64,000 nt of DNA from Streptomyces sp. LUP47B (GCF_001746295.1 NZ_MJAH01000001.1:1283188-1347187); one strand, 5' to 3'. Numbered from the stretch's first letter, positions 1 to 11,164 are shown. The notes: generated by a model from the sequence alone, not told the origin. Program-made: numbers and translations.

Positions 1-508
1 GGTGTCGTACGACATCTATCAGGGCGATACGAAGATCCACAGTGTGGGCGGCGCCCAGACGGCGGCCGTGGTCACCGGGCTGCGTCCTGGCACCCGGTAC
101 TCCTTCACCGTCCGGGCCCGGGACGCGGCCGACAACATGTCGCCGGCCGGGAACAGCGTCCGTCTGACCACACCGGGCAGCGACGACGGCCGGGGCACCG
201 CTCCGACGGACTTCCGTGCGACCGCGCGACGGGAGACCGACGGCGCGTACTACCTCGACCTGGCCTGGGCGCCGCCCGAGACCGACGGCGTCGTCACGGA
301 GTACCAGGTGCACCTGGACGGCAGAGCGGCCACCTCGCTGGTGTTCGGCGGGACGCCTCCGCGCGGGAGGGCGACGTACAGCTTCTACCTGGGACGCGAG
401 GCCGGGCAGAGCCACCGGGTGCGGATCCGGGCGCGGCTGCCCGACGGCACCTGGGGCGGACTGTCGGCCGAGAGGACGGTGACGACGGGCCGGGCCGGTG
501 AGCGGTGA
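1..508 (+). CDS. Fibronectin type III repeat protein, C-terminal part
   Basis: The reading frame enters from outside the window and ends at TGA 506-508; about 169 residues are visible. Two FN3-like modules can be read. The first (about residues 1-60) has the typical end 'GLRPGTRYSFTVRARD' followed by a TTPG linker. The second (about 70-165) runs from 'PTDFRATA' to 'LSAERTVTT'. Such modules in streptomycetes are commonly spacers or the C-termini of secreted chitinases and other glycoside hydrolases. The catalytic part, if any, lies upstream, so the enzyme type cannot be told. The GTG at position 2 is probably internal. Confidence 0.8.
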   Translation, partial: VSYDIYQGDTKIHSVGGAQTAAVVTGLRPGTRYSFTVRARDAADNMSPAGNSVRLTTPGSDDGRGTAPTDFRATARRETDGAYYLDLAWAPPETDGVVTEYQVHLDGRAATSLVFGGTPPRGRATYSFYLGREAGQSHRVRIRARLPDGTWGGLSAERTVTTGRAGER

Positions 509-675
509 CGGCTCCTCACGCCTGCGCCGGACGGGGGAGCCCGTCACCTGGCCGGCGGCGCTCCGCATGCGGGCCGGTCCGTATGCACGTTGGCTCTCCC
601 TGAGGCAGCACGGCCCTTCCCCCACCTCGGCGGCGCCACGGATGTACCGCCAACCGTGCCGCCGGAGGGCAGTCC

Positions 676-1227
676 ATGCGCACTACTCAGCTTCTTCTCC
701 GCTCCGGCCTGACCGTCGCGGCCGTCGCCGCGCTGCCGCTCGCCCTGACCGCCGGGCCGGCCGCCGCCGCGTCGGGCATCTCCGTGAGCACCTCCGGATC
801 CACGGTCTCCGTCACGACCACGACATGCTCCCGCACCGCGGCCACCGGCGGCTGGGGCACCGCCTCGCTTCTCACCAGCAGCCAGGCGAACTTCAGCCAG
901 GGCCGGCAGGTGGCCCTGTCGGGAACCACCTCACTGCAGTCCGCGGCCTGGTCGAGCGTGAGTCCCGGGACGTACACCGTCATCGTGAGGTGCGCCTTCA
1001 ACAACAGCACCGCGGGCACCCAGTCGATCATCGTCTCGGGGACGGCGACGCCCACGATCTCGGCGACGGCCACGGCCTCCCCGTCCCGCGGTGTCATGGG
1101 CGGCCTGGGCGGCGCCACCAAGGACTACGGCACCCTGACCCTGGCGGTCGGCGGCGGCCTGGTGGCGATCGGCGGGGTGGCCACGGCCTGGTTCCTGCGC
1201 CGCCGGTCACGGCCGTACCGCCTCTGA
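676..1227 (+). CDS. Small secreted, membrane-anchored protein of unknown function
   Basis: The 183-residue product starts with a clear Sec signal peptide (MRTTQLLLRS, hydrophobic core, cleavage near AAAAS at about 32). A Ser/Thr-rich exported domain follows, with two cysteines (near 'TTTCSRT' and 'VRCAF') that could form a disulfide. A C-terminal transmembrane helix (about 155-175) ends in the positive tail RRRSRPYRL. This is the topology of a sortase substrate, but no LPXTG or LAXTG motif is visible. GGAGG lies 8 nt before the ATG and supports the start. I do not recognise the family. Confidence 0.75.
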   Translation: MRTTQLLLRSGLTVAAVAALPLALTAGPAAAASGISVSTSGSTVSVTTTTCSRTAATGGWGTASLLTSSQANFSQGRQVALSGTTSLQSAAWSSVSPGTYTVIVRCAFNNSTAGTQSIIVSGTATPTISATATASPSRGVMGGLGGATKDYGTLTLAVGGGLVAIGGVATAWFLRRRSRPYRL

Positions 1228-1252
1228 AAGCGTTCGGCTGCCTCCGGAAGCC

Positions 1253-1795
1253 TCAGCTGTCCGGGAGTTCGGCGAACTCCTCCAGTGCCTCGGTGAGCCA
1301 CTGCGTCCAGAAGGTCTCCAGTTCGATGCCCGCGCGCAGGACCAGGTGCTGAAGCCTGGCCTGCGCGCTGTCGTTTCCGGGCGGGAAGTCGCGCTTCTGG
1401 ATCTCCTCGTACTCGGCCAACTGCCGCCGGTGCAGGTCGAGATGGCGGCGCAGGTCGGCTTCGAGACCCTGCGTGCCGACGACGGCCGCCGCGCGCAGCC
1501 GCAGCAGCAGCGTGTCCCGGTGCGGCTTGGGGTCCTGCGCTGCGGCCGTCCAGCGTTCGAGTTCGGCGCGGCCCGCGGGCAGGACCTCGTAGGTCTTCTT
1601 CTGCCCCCGGGTCGGCCGGTCCGCGGGCAGGGCCCGGATCAGGCCCTCGGCCTCGAGTTTTCCCAGCTCGCGATAGATCTGCTGGTGCGAGGCCGACCAG
1701 AAGTAGCCGATCGACCTGTCGAACCGGCGGGTCAGGTCCAGCCCCGCCGACGGCCTTTCGAGCAGAGCGGTGAGGATCGCGTGCGGGAGTGACAT
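1253..1795 (-). CDS. PadR family transcriptional regulator
   Basis: The 180-residue protein has the PadR layout: an N-terminal winged helix (about 1-80, with 'SASHQQIYRELGKLEAEGLI') and a C-terminal helical dimerisation domain (about 90-175). It lies 22 bp downstream of the fadH-like gene on the same strand, so it could be cotranscribed. It also has its own leaderless-type signal: -10 TAGGAT six bases before the ATG. An inverted repeat CTAGGG-N5-CCCTAG (1805-1821) overlaps that -10 and could be an autoregulatory operator. The ligand is unknown. PadR repressors often sense phenolics or drugs. Confidence 0.88.
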   Translation of the reverse strand: MSLPHAILTALLERPSAGLDLTRRFDRSIGYFWSASHQQIYRELGKLEAEGLIRALPADRPTRGQKKTYEVLPAGRAELERWTAAAQDPKPHRDTLLLRLRAAAVVGTQGLEADLRRHLDLHRRQLAEYEEIQKRDFPPGNDSAQARLQHLVLRAGIELETFWTQWLTEALEEFAELPDS

Positions 1796-1801
1796 GGAGT
1801 C

Positions 1802-1807
1802 ATCCTA
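1802..1807 (-). promoter_or_regulatory. Leaderless-type -10 box (TAGGAT) for PadR
   Basis: TAGGAT is followed by six bases and the ATG at 1795. No Shine-Dalgarno fits in between, so transcription probably begins at or next to the start codon. The box overlaps an inverted repeat CTAGGG-N5-CCCTAG (1805-1821). Confidence 0.5.
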
Positions 1808-1817
1808 GGGAGGCCCC

Positions 1818-3941
<2,124 letters not shown>

Positions 3942-3999
3942 TCAGGCGTCTGTGTCGTTGTCGCCGTCGATCTGCGCGACCTCGATTCCCTCGCCGCGA

Positions 4000-4046
4000 T
4001 GGTGGCCGGTCGCGCCCCGGTGCGGAAAGGGCGCGACCGGCCACCA
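4000..4046. terminator. Strong hairpin terminator, 18-bp perfect stem
   Basis: The arms at 4000-4017 and 4029-4046 (TGGTGGCCGGTCGCGCCC and its complement) are perfectly complementary, with an 11-nt loop. The site is 27 bp beyond the stop of the minus-strand gene at 4073-4441, so it most likely ends that transcript. It has no long T-run, as is common in Streptomyces, and could work in both directions. Confidence 0.7.
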
Positions 4047-4072
4047 CGGCGCCGCGGAAGAACAACCAGCCG

Positions 4073-4441
4073 TCAACGACTCTCGAGCCGCACATGCAGC
4101 TCCCGCTCCTGATCCCCCGACGCGGACGCGAGGTCCCGCACCGTGAACATCGAGTCCAACGTCTTCCGGAGCCTCTCGATGGCCCAATAACCTCCCTGCG
4201 CATCCGCCTCGACCGAGGACGACAACGGCGCCGGCGGCGGACATGAACGCGCTTCCGTCACTTCGAACGTCCCCAGCCACACCATCGGCCGCGACTCGTG
4301 AAGCTGCTGCGGCACCTCGTTGGCCCCCCGGTCGGACTCGAAGCACGCGGCCAGCGTGTCGAAGACGATCCGGGCGTCCTCCTTGCTGCAACCGCTGATC
4401 TCCAGGGAGACGGACTCCTCGTGCGCTCGTTCACGATCCAT
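4073..4441 (-). CDS. Small protein of unknown function
   Basis: The 122-residue protein has no signal peptide or membrane segment. It begins with an acidic, regular stretch ('SVSLEISGCSKEDARIVFDT') that reads like one alpha/beta module, then a proline-rich segment, then a charged C-terminus. GAGAGGAG lies about 10 nt before the ATG, which supports the start. Frames on the opposite strand look like shadows. It precedes an 18-bp hairpin terminator. I do not recognise the family. Confidence 0.6.
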   Translation of the reverse strand: MDRERAHEESVSLEISGCSKEDARIVFDTLAACFESDRGANEVPQQLHESRPMVWLGTFEVTEARSCPPPAPLSSSVEADAQGGYWAIERLRKTLDSMFTVRDLASASGDQERELHVRLESR

Positions 4442-4549
4442 CGTGATCGCTCCTCTCGTGGCGATGACCGGACCGCCGGGTTCCCCGCGAACCGCGCCAC
4501 ACCCTCAGAAAAGCACCACCTTTCGCGGAGCACTACCGGCGGCGGGGGG

Positions 4550-4819
4550 TCAGCGAGGCGGGCGATCCCGGTGCGGGTCGAACAAGGGGACGGCGATACC
4601 GGCGAGCACCAGGCCCGCGGCCACGAGAATGCCCTCGGGCAAAGCCATCCCCGCGGCCAGGAGGCTCACCGCGAAGGCAAGGCTCCCCCAGGCGCGGGTA
4701 CGCCGGTACTCGCGGGGCCGGGCGGGGCGGCCCGACCCCAGTGCGCGGGTGAACCGTGGGTCGTCACGCTCCAGCCGGGCCGCGAGATCGACCAGGTGTT
4801 CGTCGTCGGGCTGGCGCAT
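4550..4819 (-). CDS. DUF3040 small membrane protein
   Basis: The 89-residue protein shows the DUF3040 pattern: an N-terminal amphipathic segment ('LVDLAARLERDDPRF'), a basic linker, and two hydrophobic helices (about 45-62 and 65-80). It ends in a charged tail. The family is widespread in actinobacteria and of unknown function. It starts 20 bp after the stop of the upstream antiporter gene on the same strand, so the two are probably cotranscribed. Confidence 0.8.
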   Translation of the reverse strand: MRQPDDEHLVDLAARLERDDPRFTRALGSGRPARPREYRRTRAWGSLAFAVSLLAAGMALPEGILVAAGLVLAGIAVPLFDPHRDRPPR

Positions 4820-4839
4820 GGCTCCTCCTTCGCGGGGCC

Positions 4840-6075
4840 CTACCGTTCGGCGTCAGTCCCCACCGCGACCGGGACCGGCTCCGGTGTGACGTCGTCCCCC
4901 TGCTCCCGGGCACGACGTGACCCCAGCACCCGGGCCGGCAGATGGGCCCGCCCCGCGGCCACCGGGCCGAGAACGGCCAGGACAAGGACATACCCGGCGA
5001 TGAACGGCGCCAGACGTGCGTCGAGTCCCGCACTGGCCGCCATCGCGCCGAGGATCAGGGCGAACTCCCCCCGGGCGACGAGAGTCGTGGCGATGTCGGC
5101 CGCGGGGTGGGCGCCGTAGCCGTAGAGACGGGCGACGAGCAGGCCCGCGACGACGTTCATGACGACGGTGACGGCCGCCGCGGCGGCGACGGGTCCGGCG
5201 ACGGACGTGACGACCCCGGGGTCGATGGACAGCCCGAAGGCGAAGAAGAAAATCGCGGCGAAAGCGTCGCGCAGCGGGTGCACCAGTCGGCGGATGCGAG
5301 GGCCTGAGGGCGTGCCCGCCAGGATCAGTCCCACCATGAAGGCACCGATCGCGTCGGCGACGCCGAGGACCTCGGAGACTCCGGCGACGAGGACCGCGGC
5401 GCCGAGGAAGCTGATGACCAGGAGTTCGTCGTCGCGGACATGGATCAACCGGCCGATCCAGCGCGTCCCGTACCGGGCGGCGACGGCCAGCACCAGCAGG
5501 AACCCGAAGGCCTTGCCCGCTTGCAGGAGCACCTCCAGCGGCCCGCGCGCGCCGCTGATGACCGGCTGGAGCGCGGCGAGGTAGAGCGCGAGGAAGATGT
5601 CCTCCACCACGATCACGCCGAGGATCAGCCGAGTCTCGGGCCGGCCGATCCGCCCCAGGTCGATGAGGATCTTGGTGACGATCGCGGACGAGGAGATGCC
5701 GAGGACCCCGGCGAGCACCAGTGCCTCCCGGGTTCCCCAGCCCAGGGCGAACCCGAAGCCGAGACCGGCGCCGACGTTCGCCAGGAGGTAGATGCCGCCC
5801 GCGGCGAGCAGGCGCCTGCCGCCGGTGCGCAGGTCGTCGACGTGGAACTCCAGCCCCAGGTAGAACAGCAGCAGCACCAGGCCGAGCGCGGAGAGCATCT
5901 CGAAGTCGTGCGCGTCCTCGACGAGGACGAGGCCCGGGGTGTGCGGGCCGAGCAGGATGCCGGCGAGCATGAACAGCGGGATGGTCGGCAGTCCGATGCG
6001 GCCGCCGAGGCGGGCGAGGAACGCGGCGGCCAGGAAGGCGCCGCCCATGGCGAGCAGGGTGTCAGCGTGTCCCAT
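4840..6075 (-). CDS. CPA2-type cation:proton antiporter (KefB-like membrane part)
   Basis: The 411-residue integral membrane protein has about 12 hydrophobic helices and the Na+/H+ exchanger fold of KefB/KefC relatives. The conserved 'GLEFHVDDL' segment near residue 75 and 'GAFMVGLILAG' near 235 support this. It lacks the C-terminal RCK/TrkA NAD-binding domain of KefB, so it would rely on separate regulation. It likely exchanges K+ or Na+ for protons at the cytoplasmic membrane. GGGAGG precedes the ATG by 6 nt. DUF3040 follows in the same transcription unit. Confidence 0.85.
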   Translation of the reverse strand: MGHADTLLAMGGAFLAAAFLARLGGRIGLPTIPLFMLAGILLGPHTPGLVLVEDAHDFEMLSALGLVLLLFYLGLEFHVDDLRTGGRRLLAAGGIYLLANVGAGLGFGFALGWGTREALVLAGVLGISSSAIVTKILIDLGRIGRPETRLILGVIVVEDIFLALYLAALQPVISGARGPLEVLLQAGKAFGFLLVLAVAARYGTRWIGRLIHVRDDELLVISFLGAAVLVAGVSEVLGVADAIGAFMVGLILAGTPSGPRIRRLVHPLRDAFAAIFFFAFGLSIDPGVVTSVAGPVAAAAAVTVVMNVVAGLLVARLYGYGAHPAADIATTLVARGEFALILGAMAASAGLDARLAPFIAGYVLVLAVLGPVAAGRAHLPARVLGSRRAREQGDDVTPEPVPVAVGTDAER

Positions 6076-6253
6076 GGTTCACCTCCCGCGAGGGCGCGGA
6101 AGGACGTGCGGGCCGTGCTTCACGGGGATGGATGCGGGATCTCCCTTTGTATGTCGGGGTGTTCGTGTCACCCACCGTCACATCCGGCCGCAGGGCCCCG
6201 CCATCGGTGCCGACCCTCATTTCCGCAAGGGCCGGCACCCGCCCGTGAAGGGC

Positions 6254-7129
6254 TCAACTCCTGGTGAAGCGGTACGTCTTGCTGTCCGTCAGCACACAGA
6301 AGCCCGGTGAGACGACGATCACACGCAGGGTTCCGGTACGGCGGTCGTAGTCGATGCCCTCCGCCTCGAACTCGCCCGAGCAGGAGCTCCTGAGGGGCAG
6401 TTGGCGCAGTGCCGTGACATGGCCGGTGACGTTCGCCGAGCCGGTCGGGGCGGCGGACAGGTCGATCTGGAGGAGCGGCTTGGTGTAGCCGAAGAGCGTG
6501 CCCGCCGGGTCGTCGGAGGAGCACAGCAACTGGGTGGCGCTCAGGAAGTCGCAGCCCTGTACGTCGCGGACGGCGTGGTCGAGGGTGACGGTGGCCGCCT
6601 GCGGAAGGTTCGCCGAGGGCGAGGTGCTCGCGTTGACGCCGGGCGTGGGGAAGACCAGGAAGCGGGTCATGGTGCCCCATTCACCGGAGAGCATCCACTG
6701 TCCGTCGGGTGAGATCGCGACCCAGGAGTTGTTGAGCGCCTCCCCGGAGCTGAGGGTGTGGACGTACTCGGACCAGGTGCCGTCCGGGGCCTGTACGCGG
6801 TACATCTTCGCGGTGCCGGAGTCGGCCTGGTAGGGCTCGATGTAGTGGCCGTCGTAGGAGGCGTCCGGGTCGCCCACGTGGTTCCAGCCGCGGCTGGAGA
6901 CGCCGAGGGGGATGGTGCCGATGCCGGTGTACCGGTTGGCCGATCCGGCAGGGACCTCCACCGACGTCAGACCCTGACTCTCGGTGAGCGGGTTGGCCCG
7001 GTCGGAGCCGGACTCCGTCCAGGTGTCGGCGGCCGAGGCCGGCGGGGCGGCGGCCAGGAGGGCCGTCGCTGTAAGGGTGACGAGTGCGGCGAGGAGCGCG
7101 TGACAACGCTGTCTGGCGCGCAGGGGCAT
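6254..7129 (-). CDS. Secreted protein of unknown function
   Basis: The 291-residue product starts with a signal peptide (MPLRARQRC, hydrophobic core, cleavage after ASA near residue 34). The mature part looks like repeated beta-strands with motifs such as 'SPDGQWMLSGEWGTM' and 'EAEGIDYDRRTGTLRVIV', suggesting a beta-propeller or NHL/WD-like fold. Several cysteines (in 'QGCDF', 'LLCSSDD', 'SSCSGEF', 'GFCVL') could form disulfides. The start is set by AGGAGTC just upstream of this ATG. It is divergent from the SpoIIE phosphatase across 261 bp. No enzymatic motif is visible. Confidence 0.7.
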   Translation of the reverse strand: MPLRARQRCHALLAALVTLTATALLAAAPPASAADTWTESGSDRANPLTESQGLTSVEVPAGSANRYTGIGTIPLGVSSRGWNHVGDPDASYDGHYIEPYQADSGTAKMYRVQAPDGTWSEYVHTLSSGEALNNSWVAISPDGQWMLSGEWGTMTRFLVFPTPGVNASTSPSANLPQAATVTLDHAVRDVQGCDFLSATQLLCSSDDPAGTLFGYTKPLLQIDLSAAPTGSANVTGHVTALRQLPLRSSCSGEFEAEGIDYDRRTGTLRVIVVSPGFCVLTDSKTYRFTRS

Positions 7130-7390
7130 GGATGACTCCTGAGGCTCCTGGGACGGGGTGAGGTGGGTCGGCGGACAGTCTGGCGCCCCCACGACGGTCA
7201 TGTACAGGCCAATCGAATGAACAAGCGGACTTCGTCACCGCGTCGGACTTCACCGGACGCGCGCCCCCGTGTTGAGGGATGGTGGAAGAACACGACCGCG
7301 TGGTCACGGAGACGGTTGAGCGCGGTAGAACAAGGGGAGTCGGCACGGGGGTACGGCGTGCCGCGAGGACGGTCTAAGGCGGTTCGTGCA

Positions 7391-9472
7391 ATGGGTGCAG
7401 CCGGAATACCCGCGGCCGAGGGCGCAGAGCCCCCGCGCGGGGCGGTACGGCCGAGCGGGCTGCTCGACGAGTTGGGCATGGCCTCGGTGGTCCTGGACGC
7501 CGAGGGACGCATCGTGCTGTGGAGCCCGCAGGCCGAGCAGCTGTTCGGCTACAGCGCCCGGGAGGCGCTGGGGCAGTACGCGGCCCATCTGATGATCCAC
7601 GAACAGCATGCCGACCTGGTCGTCAAACTGTTCGCCGACGTCATGGAGACCGGGCAGAGCTGGGCCGGCGCCTTCCCCGTCCGGCACAAGGACGGCGGCA
7701 CCAAGCTGGTCGAGTTCCGCAACATGCGGCTGCTGGACGACCACGGGGACGTCTACGCGCTGGGACTGTGCGCCGACCAGCAGACCGTGCGCCGCCTGGA
7801 GCGGGACGTGGCGCTCTCGACACGCATGATCTCGCAGTCCCCGATCGGGCTGGCCGTGCTGGACACCGAGCTGCGATACGTCTCGGTGAATCCGGCCCTG
7901 GAGCAGCTGAACGGTGTGCCGGCCGAGGAACACGTCGGACGGAAGATCGGCGAGGTCCTGCCACATCTCGACGTGGCCGCCTTCGAGGCCGCCGCCCGCG
8001 AGGTACTGCGCACCGGCACACCGCTCGTCGACCAGCACACGGTCGGGTACACACCCGCGGACCCGGACACGGAACACGCCTGGTCGGTCTCGCTGTACCG
8101 CCTCGAGGACGCGCTGGGGACCGTCCTGGGAGTGGCCGGCTCGGTGCTGGACGTCACCGAACAGCATCTGGCCACCATGGAGGTCGAGACGGCCCGGCGC
8201 CGCCTCGCGCTCGTCGCCGACGCCTCCGCCCGTATCGGCACCACCCTCGACCTGGACCGCACCGCGCGTGAGCTGGCCGACGTGGCCGTACCCGAGCTCG
8301 CGGACGTGGCGGCCGTGGACCTGCTGGAGGCGGTGGTGCAGGGCAGACCCAGCACCCTCGGCCCGACCGAGCCCGCCGTGATGCGTCCCCTGGCCGTCGA
8401 CGCGGCCGGTGCCCCGGAGGTGCTGGGCGCGGCCGATCCGCCCGGGCAGGTCGCCCGCTACGCTCCCGAGCGCCTGGTCACCGAGTGCGTCCGCACGGGC
8501 AGCCCGGTCCTGGTGGCGCAGGTCGGGCCGGACGACCTCGCCCGTATCGCCCGCTCACCGGAGGCGGCCGCGCTGCTGGCCAAGGCCGGTGTGCACTCCT
8601 ATCTGGCCGTACCGCTGATCGCGCGAGGCGAGGTGCTCGGCGCCCTCGACCTCAAACGCGCCCACAATCCGGAACCGTTCGGCGAGGACGACCTGCTGCT
8701 CGCGCGGGAGCTGGCGGCCCGCGCGGCGGTGCAGATCGACAACGCCCGCTGGTACCAGGACGCCCGCAACACCGCTCTCACCCTGCAGCGCAGCCTGCTG
8801 CCAAGCCACCCCTCCGTGACCGGCGGCCTGGAGGTCGCCTCCCGCTACCAGCCCGCGGGCGCCACCGCCGAGGTCGGCGGCGACTGGTTCGACGTGATCC
8901 CACTGGGCGAGGGCAAGACCGCCCTGGTCGTGGGTGACGTGATGGGCAGCGGCATCACCGCCGCCGCGACCATGGGCCGGCTGCGCACCGCGACGAACAC
9001 CCTGGCCTCCCTCGACCTCGACCCGGCCAAACTTCTCGAACACCTCGACCGGATCACCGAGGACCTGGACCACTCCATCGCCACCTGCGTCTACGCCGTG
9101 CACGATCCGCGACTCGGACAGTGCCGGATCGCCAACGCCGGGCACCTGCCTCCGGTACGGCTGCGCCCCGGCCGGCCGCCCGAGCTGCTCGAACTGCCCA
9201 CCGGGGCGCCCCTGGGCGTGGGCGGTGTCGCCTTCTCCACGACCACCGTCGACCTCGCACCCGGCGACCGGCTCGTCCTGTACACGGACGGTCTCGTCGA
9301 GACGCGGCAGCATCCACTCGACGAGCGCCTGGACGCCCTCCTCGACCTGCTCGACGGCCCCGACGGTCCGCTGGAGGAGGTCTGCGACCTGCTGCTGCGC
9401 ACACTGCACCAGCCCGACAACTCCGACGACGTGGCGCTGCTGATCGCTCGCGTGCAGACGCCGGTGACCTGA
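7391..9472 (+). CDS. PAS-PAS-GAF-PP2C (SpoIIE/RsbU-type) Ser/Thr phosphatase
   Basis: About 693 residues with four modules: PAS (about 27-136, 'GLLDELGMASVVLDAEGRI'), a second PAS (143-260), GAF (264-456) and a SpoIIE PP2C domain (about 465-690). Phosphatase metal-binding motifs are present: 'VGGDWFDVI' near 496 and 'VGDVMGSG' near 513. Such proteins dephosphorylate anti-sigma-antagonists in partner-switching stress pathways, or act as orphan sensors. No anti-sigma kinase domain or partner gene is adjacent. The start at 7391 is a compromise; in-frame codons upstream would add up to 76 low-complexity residues. Confidence 0.85.
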   Translation: MGAAGIPAAEGAEPPRGAVRPSGLLDELGMASVVLDAEGRIVLWSPQAEQLFGYSAREALGQYAAHLMIHEQHADLVVKLFADVMETGQSWAGAFPVRHKDGGTKLVEFRNMRLLDDHGDVYALGLCADQQTVRRLERDVALSTRMISQSPIGLAVLDTELRYVSVNPALEQLNGVPAEEHVGRKIGEVLPHLDVAAFEAAAREVLRTGTPLVDQHTVGYTPADPDTEHAWSVSLYRLEDALGTVLGVAGSVLDVTEQHLATMEVETARRRLALVADASARIGTTLDLDRTARELADVAVPELADVAAVDLLEAVVQGRPSTLGPTEPAVMRPLAVDAAGAPEVLGAADPPGQVARYAPERLVTECVRTGSPVLVAQVGPDDLARIARSPEAAALLAKAGVHSYLAVPLIARGEVLGALDLKRAHNPEPFGEDDLLLARELAARAAVQIDNARWYQDARNTALTLQRSLLPSHPSVTGGLEVASRYQPAGATAEVGGDWFDVIPLGEGKTALVVGDVMGSGITAAATMGRLRTATNTLASLDLDPAKLLEHLDRITEDLDHSIATCVYAVHDPRLGQCRIANAGHLPPVRLRPGRPPELLELPTGAPLGVGGVAFSTTTVDLAPGDRLVLYTDGLVETRQHPLDERLDALLDLLDGPDGPLEEVCDLLLRTLHQPDNSDDVALLIARVQTPVT

Positions 9473-9712
9473 CGGGGTCTGCCCTCACCGGTACCTACAG
9501 GCGTCCTGGCCGCCGGCGGCACCACCCATACGTCCCTACGGCGGTACGACTCCGAGGCGGCCTCCTGGTCGCAGTCACCGGACGGCAGGAGACCGCGGTT
9601 CAGCGGGCACGTCGAGGAGATCGACGGCGGCCGGGTCGCCGTAAGCAGCGACACCAGGGTCGTCGGCGGCGGCACCTCCGAAACGGTGGGACCGGCAGGC
9701 TCACCGCGGTGA
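9473..9712 (+). pseudogene. Possible Kelch/galactose-oxidase-like gene remnant
   Basis: This 240-bp stretch after the phosphatase stop has no start codon near its beginning, yet one frame keeps high third-position G+C. It reads 'VLAAGGTTHTSLRRYDS' then 'EAASWSQSPDGRRPRF' before a TGA at 9710. The 'LAAGG...YD...W' pattern resembles one Kelch repeat blade. I read it as a decayed fragment; the rest of the 318-bp gap to 9790 holds nothing I recognise. Confidence 0.35.
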
Positions 9713-9790
9713 CACCAGGACCACCGCCCAGGGCTTGACCGGCACCTGCGAGAACGGCCCCTCCTCGGCGGGCCTCCCGGCACGGCGGCG

Positions 9791-11038
9791 TCAGGTGGAC
9801 CCGGCCGAGGAGGGCAGGGCGTCCCGACTCGTCTCGGGGACGGTGGCGGGCCGTCGGGGCAGCAGGAGCGGGGTGGCCAGCAGCAGCACACCAGCCAGCG
9901 CGATCGCCTCACGGGTTCCGGTGAAGGTGGCCAGCAGGCCCCACAGAGCGGTCAGGGCCGCGGTGGTCAGCTTGCCGGTGACCGACCAGGCCGAGAGGGT
10001 GCGGACCACGCGGTCCGTCGGCGTCATCTCCAGCCGGAAGGTGGAGAACACCGGGCTGAAGACCGCGCTGGAGGTGATCACTCCGAGTTCGACGGCCATC
10101 ACGAGCAGCAGCCCGGCGGTGCCGGGGCCGACGAAGGCCAGGCCGAGCGGCCAGCACGCGCGCAGGACGCCCGAGACGAGCAGGACGCGGTGCCGTCCGA
10201 ACCGGACCACCAGGGGGCGCGCGATCCGTGAGCCGAGCAGGCCCCCGAGACAGGGCACCGAGAAGGCGAGGGCGTACTGCCAGGGGGCGAAGCCCAGCGG
10301 GCCGAGCATGAGGACGGTCAGCAGCGGCACCGGCACCATGATCAGGGCGTTGACCAGGACCGTGTTGAAGAACAGCGGGCGCAGGGCGGGACTGGCCAGG
10401 ATGTACCGCCAGCCCTCCAGGAGGGATCCCTTCGCCGCCCCGGTGGGCACGGGCCGTGGCTCGCCGCCACCGATCGCCCGGATCCCCAGCGCCGACAGCA
10501 GATAGCTGACGGCGTCGGCCAGCAGGGTCGTCACAGGACCGAAGAGGCCGATGGCGGCACCGCCGAGGGGAGGCCCGATCACGATGGCGGTCCAGTTCGT
10601 GGCCTCGAACCGCCCGTTGGCGATCAACAGGTCGTCCCCGCCGACGAGGGACTTGAGGAAGGCTCCCGAGGCGGCGCCGAAGGTGATGTCGGCCGCCGCC
10701 ACGACCACCGACACGGCCAGCAGCTGGACGAAACCGAGCACACCGAGCGCGTACGCGGCGGGCACGCTCAGCAGGGCGGCGAACCGGACGAGGTCCATCG
10801 TGACCATCACCGGTCTTTTGCGGCGGAACTCCACCCAGGGTCCGAGCGGCACCGCCATCGCGGCCCCGACCGCGAGCCCCACGGCCGCCAGCGCAGACAC
10901 CGCGGCAGGGCCGGCGTGCAGCACCAGGACGGCGACGAGCGGGAAAGCGCCGAACGACAACGAGGTGCCGAACGCACTGACCGCGTAGGCCGCCCACAGC
11001 CACCCGAACCGCCGCCCCAGCGACCGCCTCCCACCCAC
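9791..11038 (-). CDS. MFS exporter (MFS_3 / EntS-like)
   Basis: A 415-residue membrane protein with 12 predicted helices in two halves, joined by a cytoplasmic loop near residues 195-215. The loop between helices 2 and 3 contains 'EFRRKRPVMV', matching the MFS signature region of enterobactin-exporter-like proteins. The GTG start at 11038 is chosen because GAGGAGG lies 7 nt upstream; the frame stays open far beyond it but crosses the LysR gene antisense. It is divergent from the LysR gene, which is therefore a likely regulator. The substrate is unknown. Confidence 0.85.
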   Translation of the reverse strand: MGGRRSLGRRFGWLWAAYAVSAFGTSLSFGAFPLVAVLVLHAGPAAVSALAAVGLAVGAAMAVPLGPWVEFRRKRPVMVTMDLVRFAALLSVPAAYALGVLGFVQLLAVSVVVAAADITFGAASGAFLKSLVGGDDLLIANGRFEATNWTAIVIGPPLGGAAIGLFGPVTTLLADAVSYLLSALGIRAIGGGEPRPVPTGAAKGSLLEGWRYILASPALRPLFFNTVLVNALIMVPVPLLTVLMLGPLGFAPWQYALAFSVPCLGGLLGSRIARPLVVRFGRHRVLLVSGVLRACWPLGLAFVGPGTAGLLLVMAVELGVITSSAVFSPVFSTFRLEMTPTDRVVRTLSAWSVTGKLTTAALTALWGLLATFTGTREAIALAGVLLLATPLLLPRRPATVPETSRDALPSSAGST

Positions 11039-11130
11039 GCCGATACCTCCTCGTCGACAACCGCACGTTGACCGAAGCCATCCAACCGACTGCCGGGCAC
11101 GCAGATCAAACAACCACGGCACCGACGCTC

Positions 11131-11147
11131 CACAACCCCGGGTTGTG
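11131..11147. promoter_or_regulatory. Inverted repeat CACAACC-N3-GGTTGTG, probable LysR operator
   Basis: Perfect 7-bp arms (11131-11137 and 11141-11147) sit 24-40 bp before the LysR start, in its -35 region, and inside the divergent MFS-LysR intergenic region. The position fits an autoregulatory LysR box that also controls the exporter. Confidence 0.55.
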
Positions 11148-11158
11148 CCTTGACGGCC

Positions 11159-11164
11159 TAGGCT
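11159..11164 (+). promoter_or_regulatory. Leaderless-type -10 box (TAGGCT) for LysR
   Basis: TAGGCT is followed by six bases and the ATG at 11171, with no ribosome-binding site. This is the spacing expected for a leaderless transcript. Confidence 0.5.
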
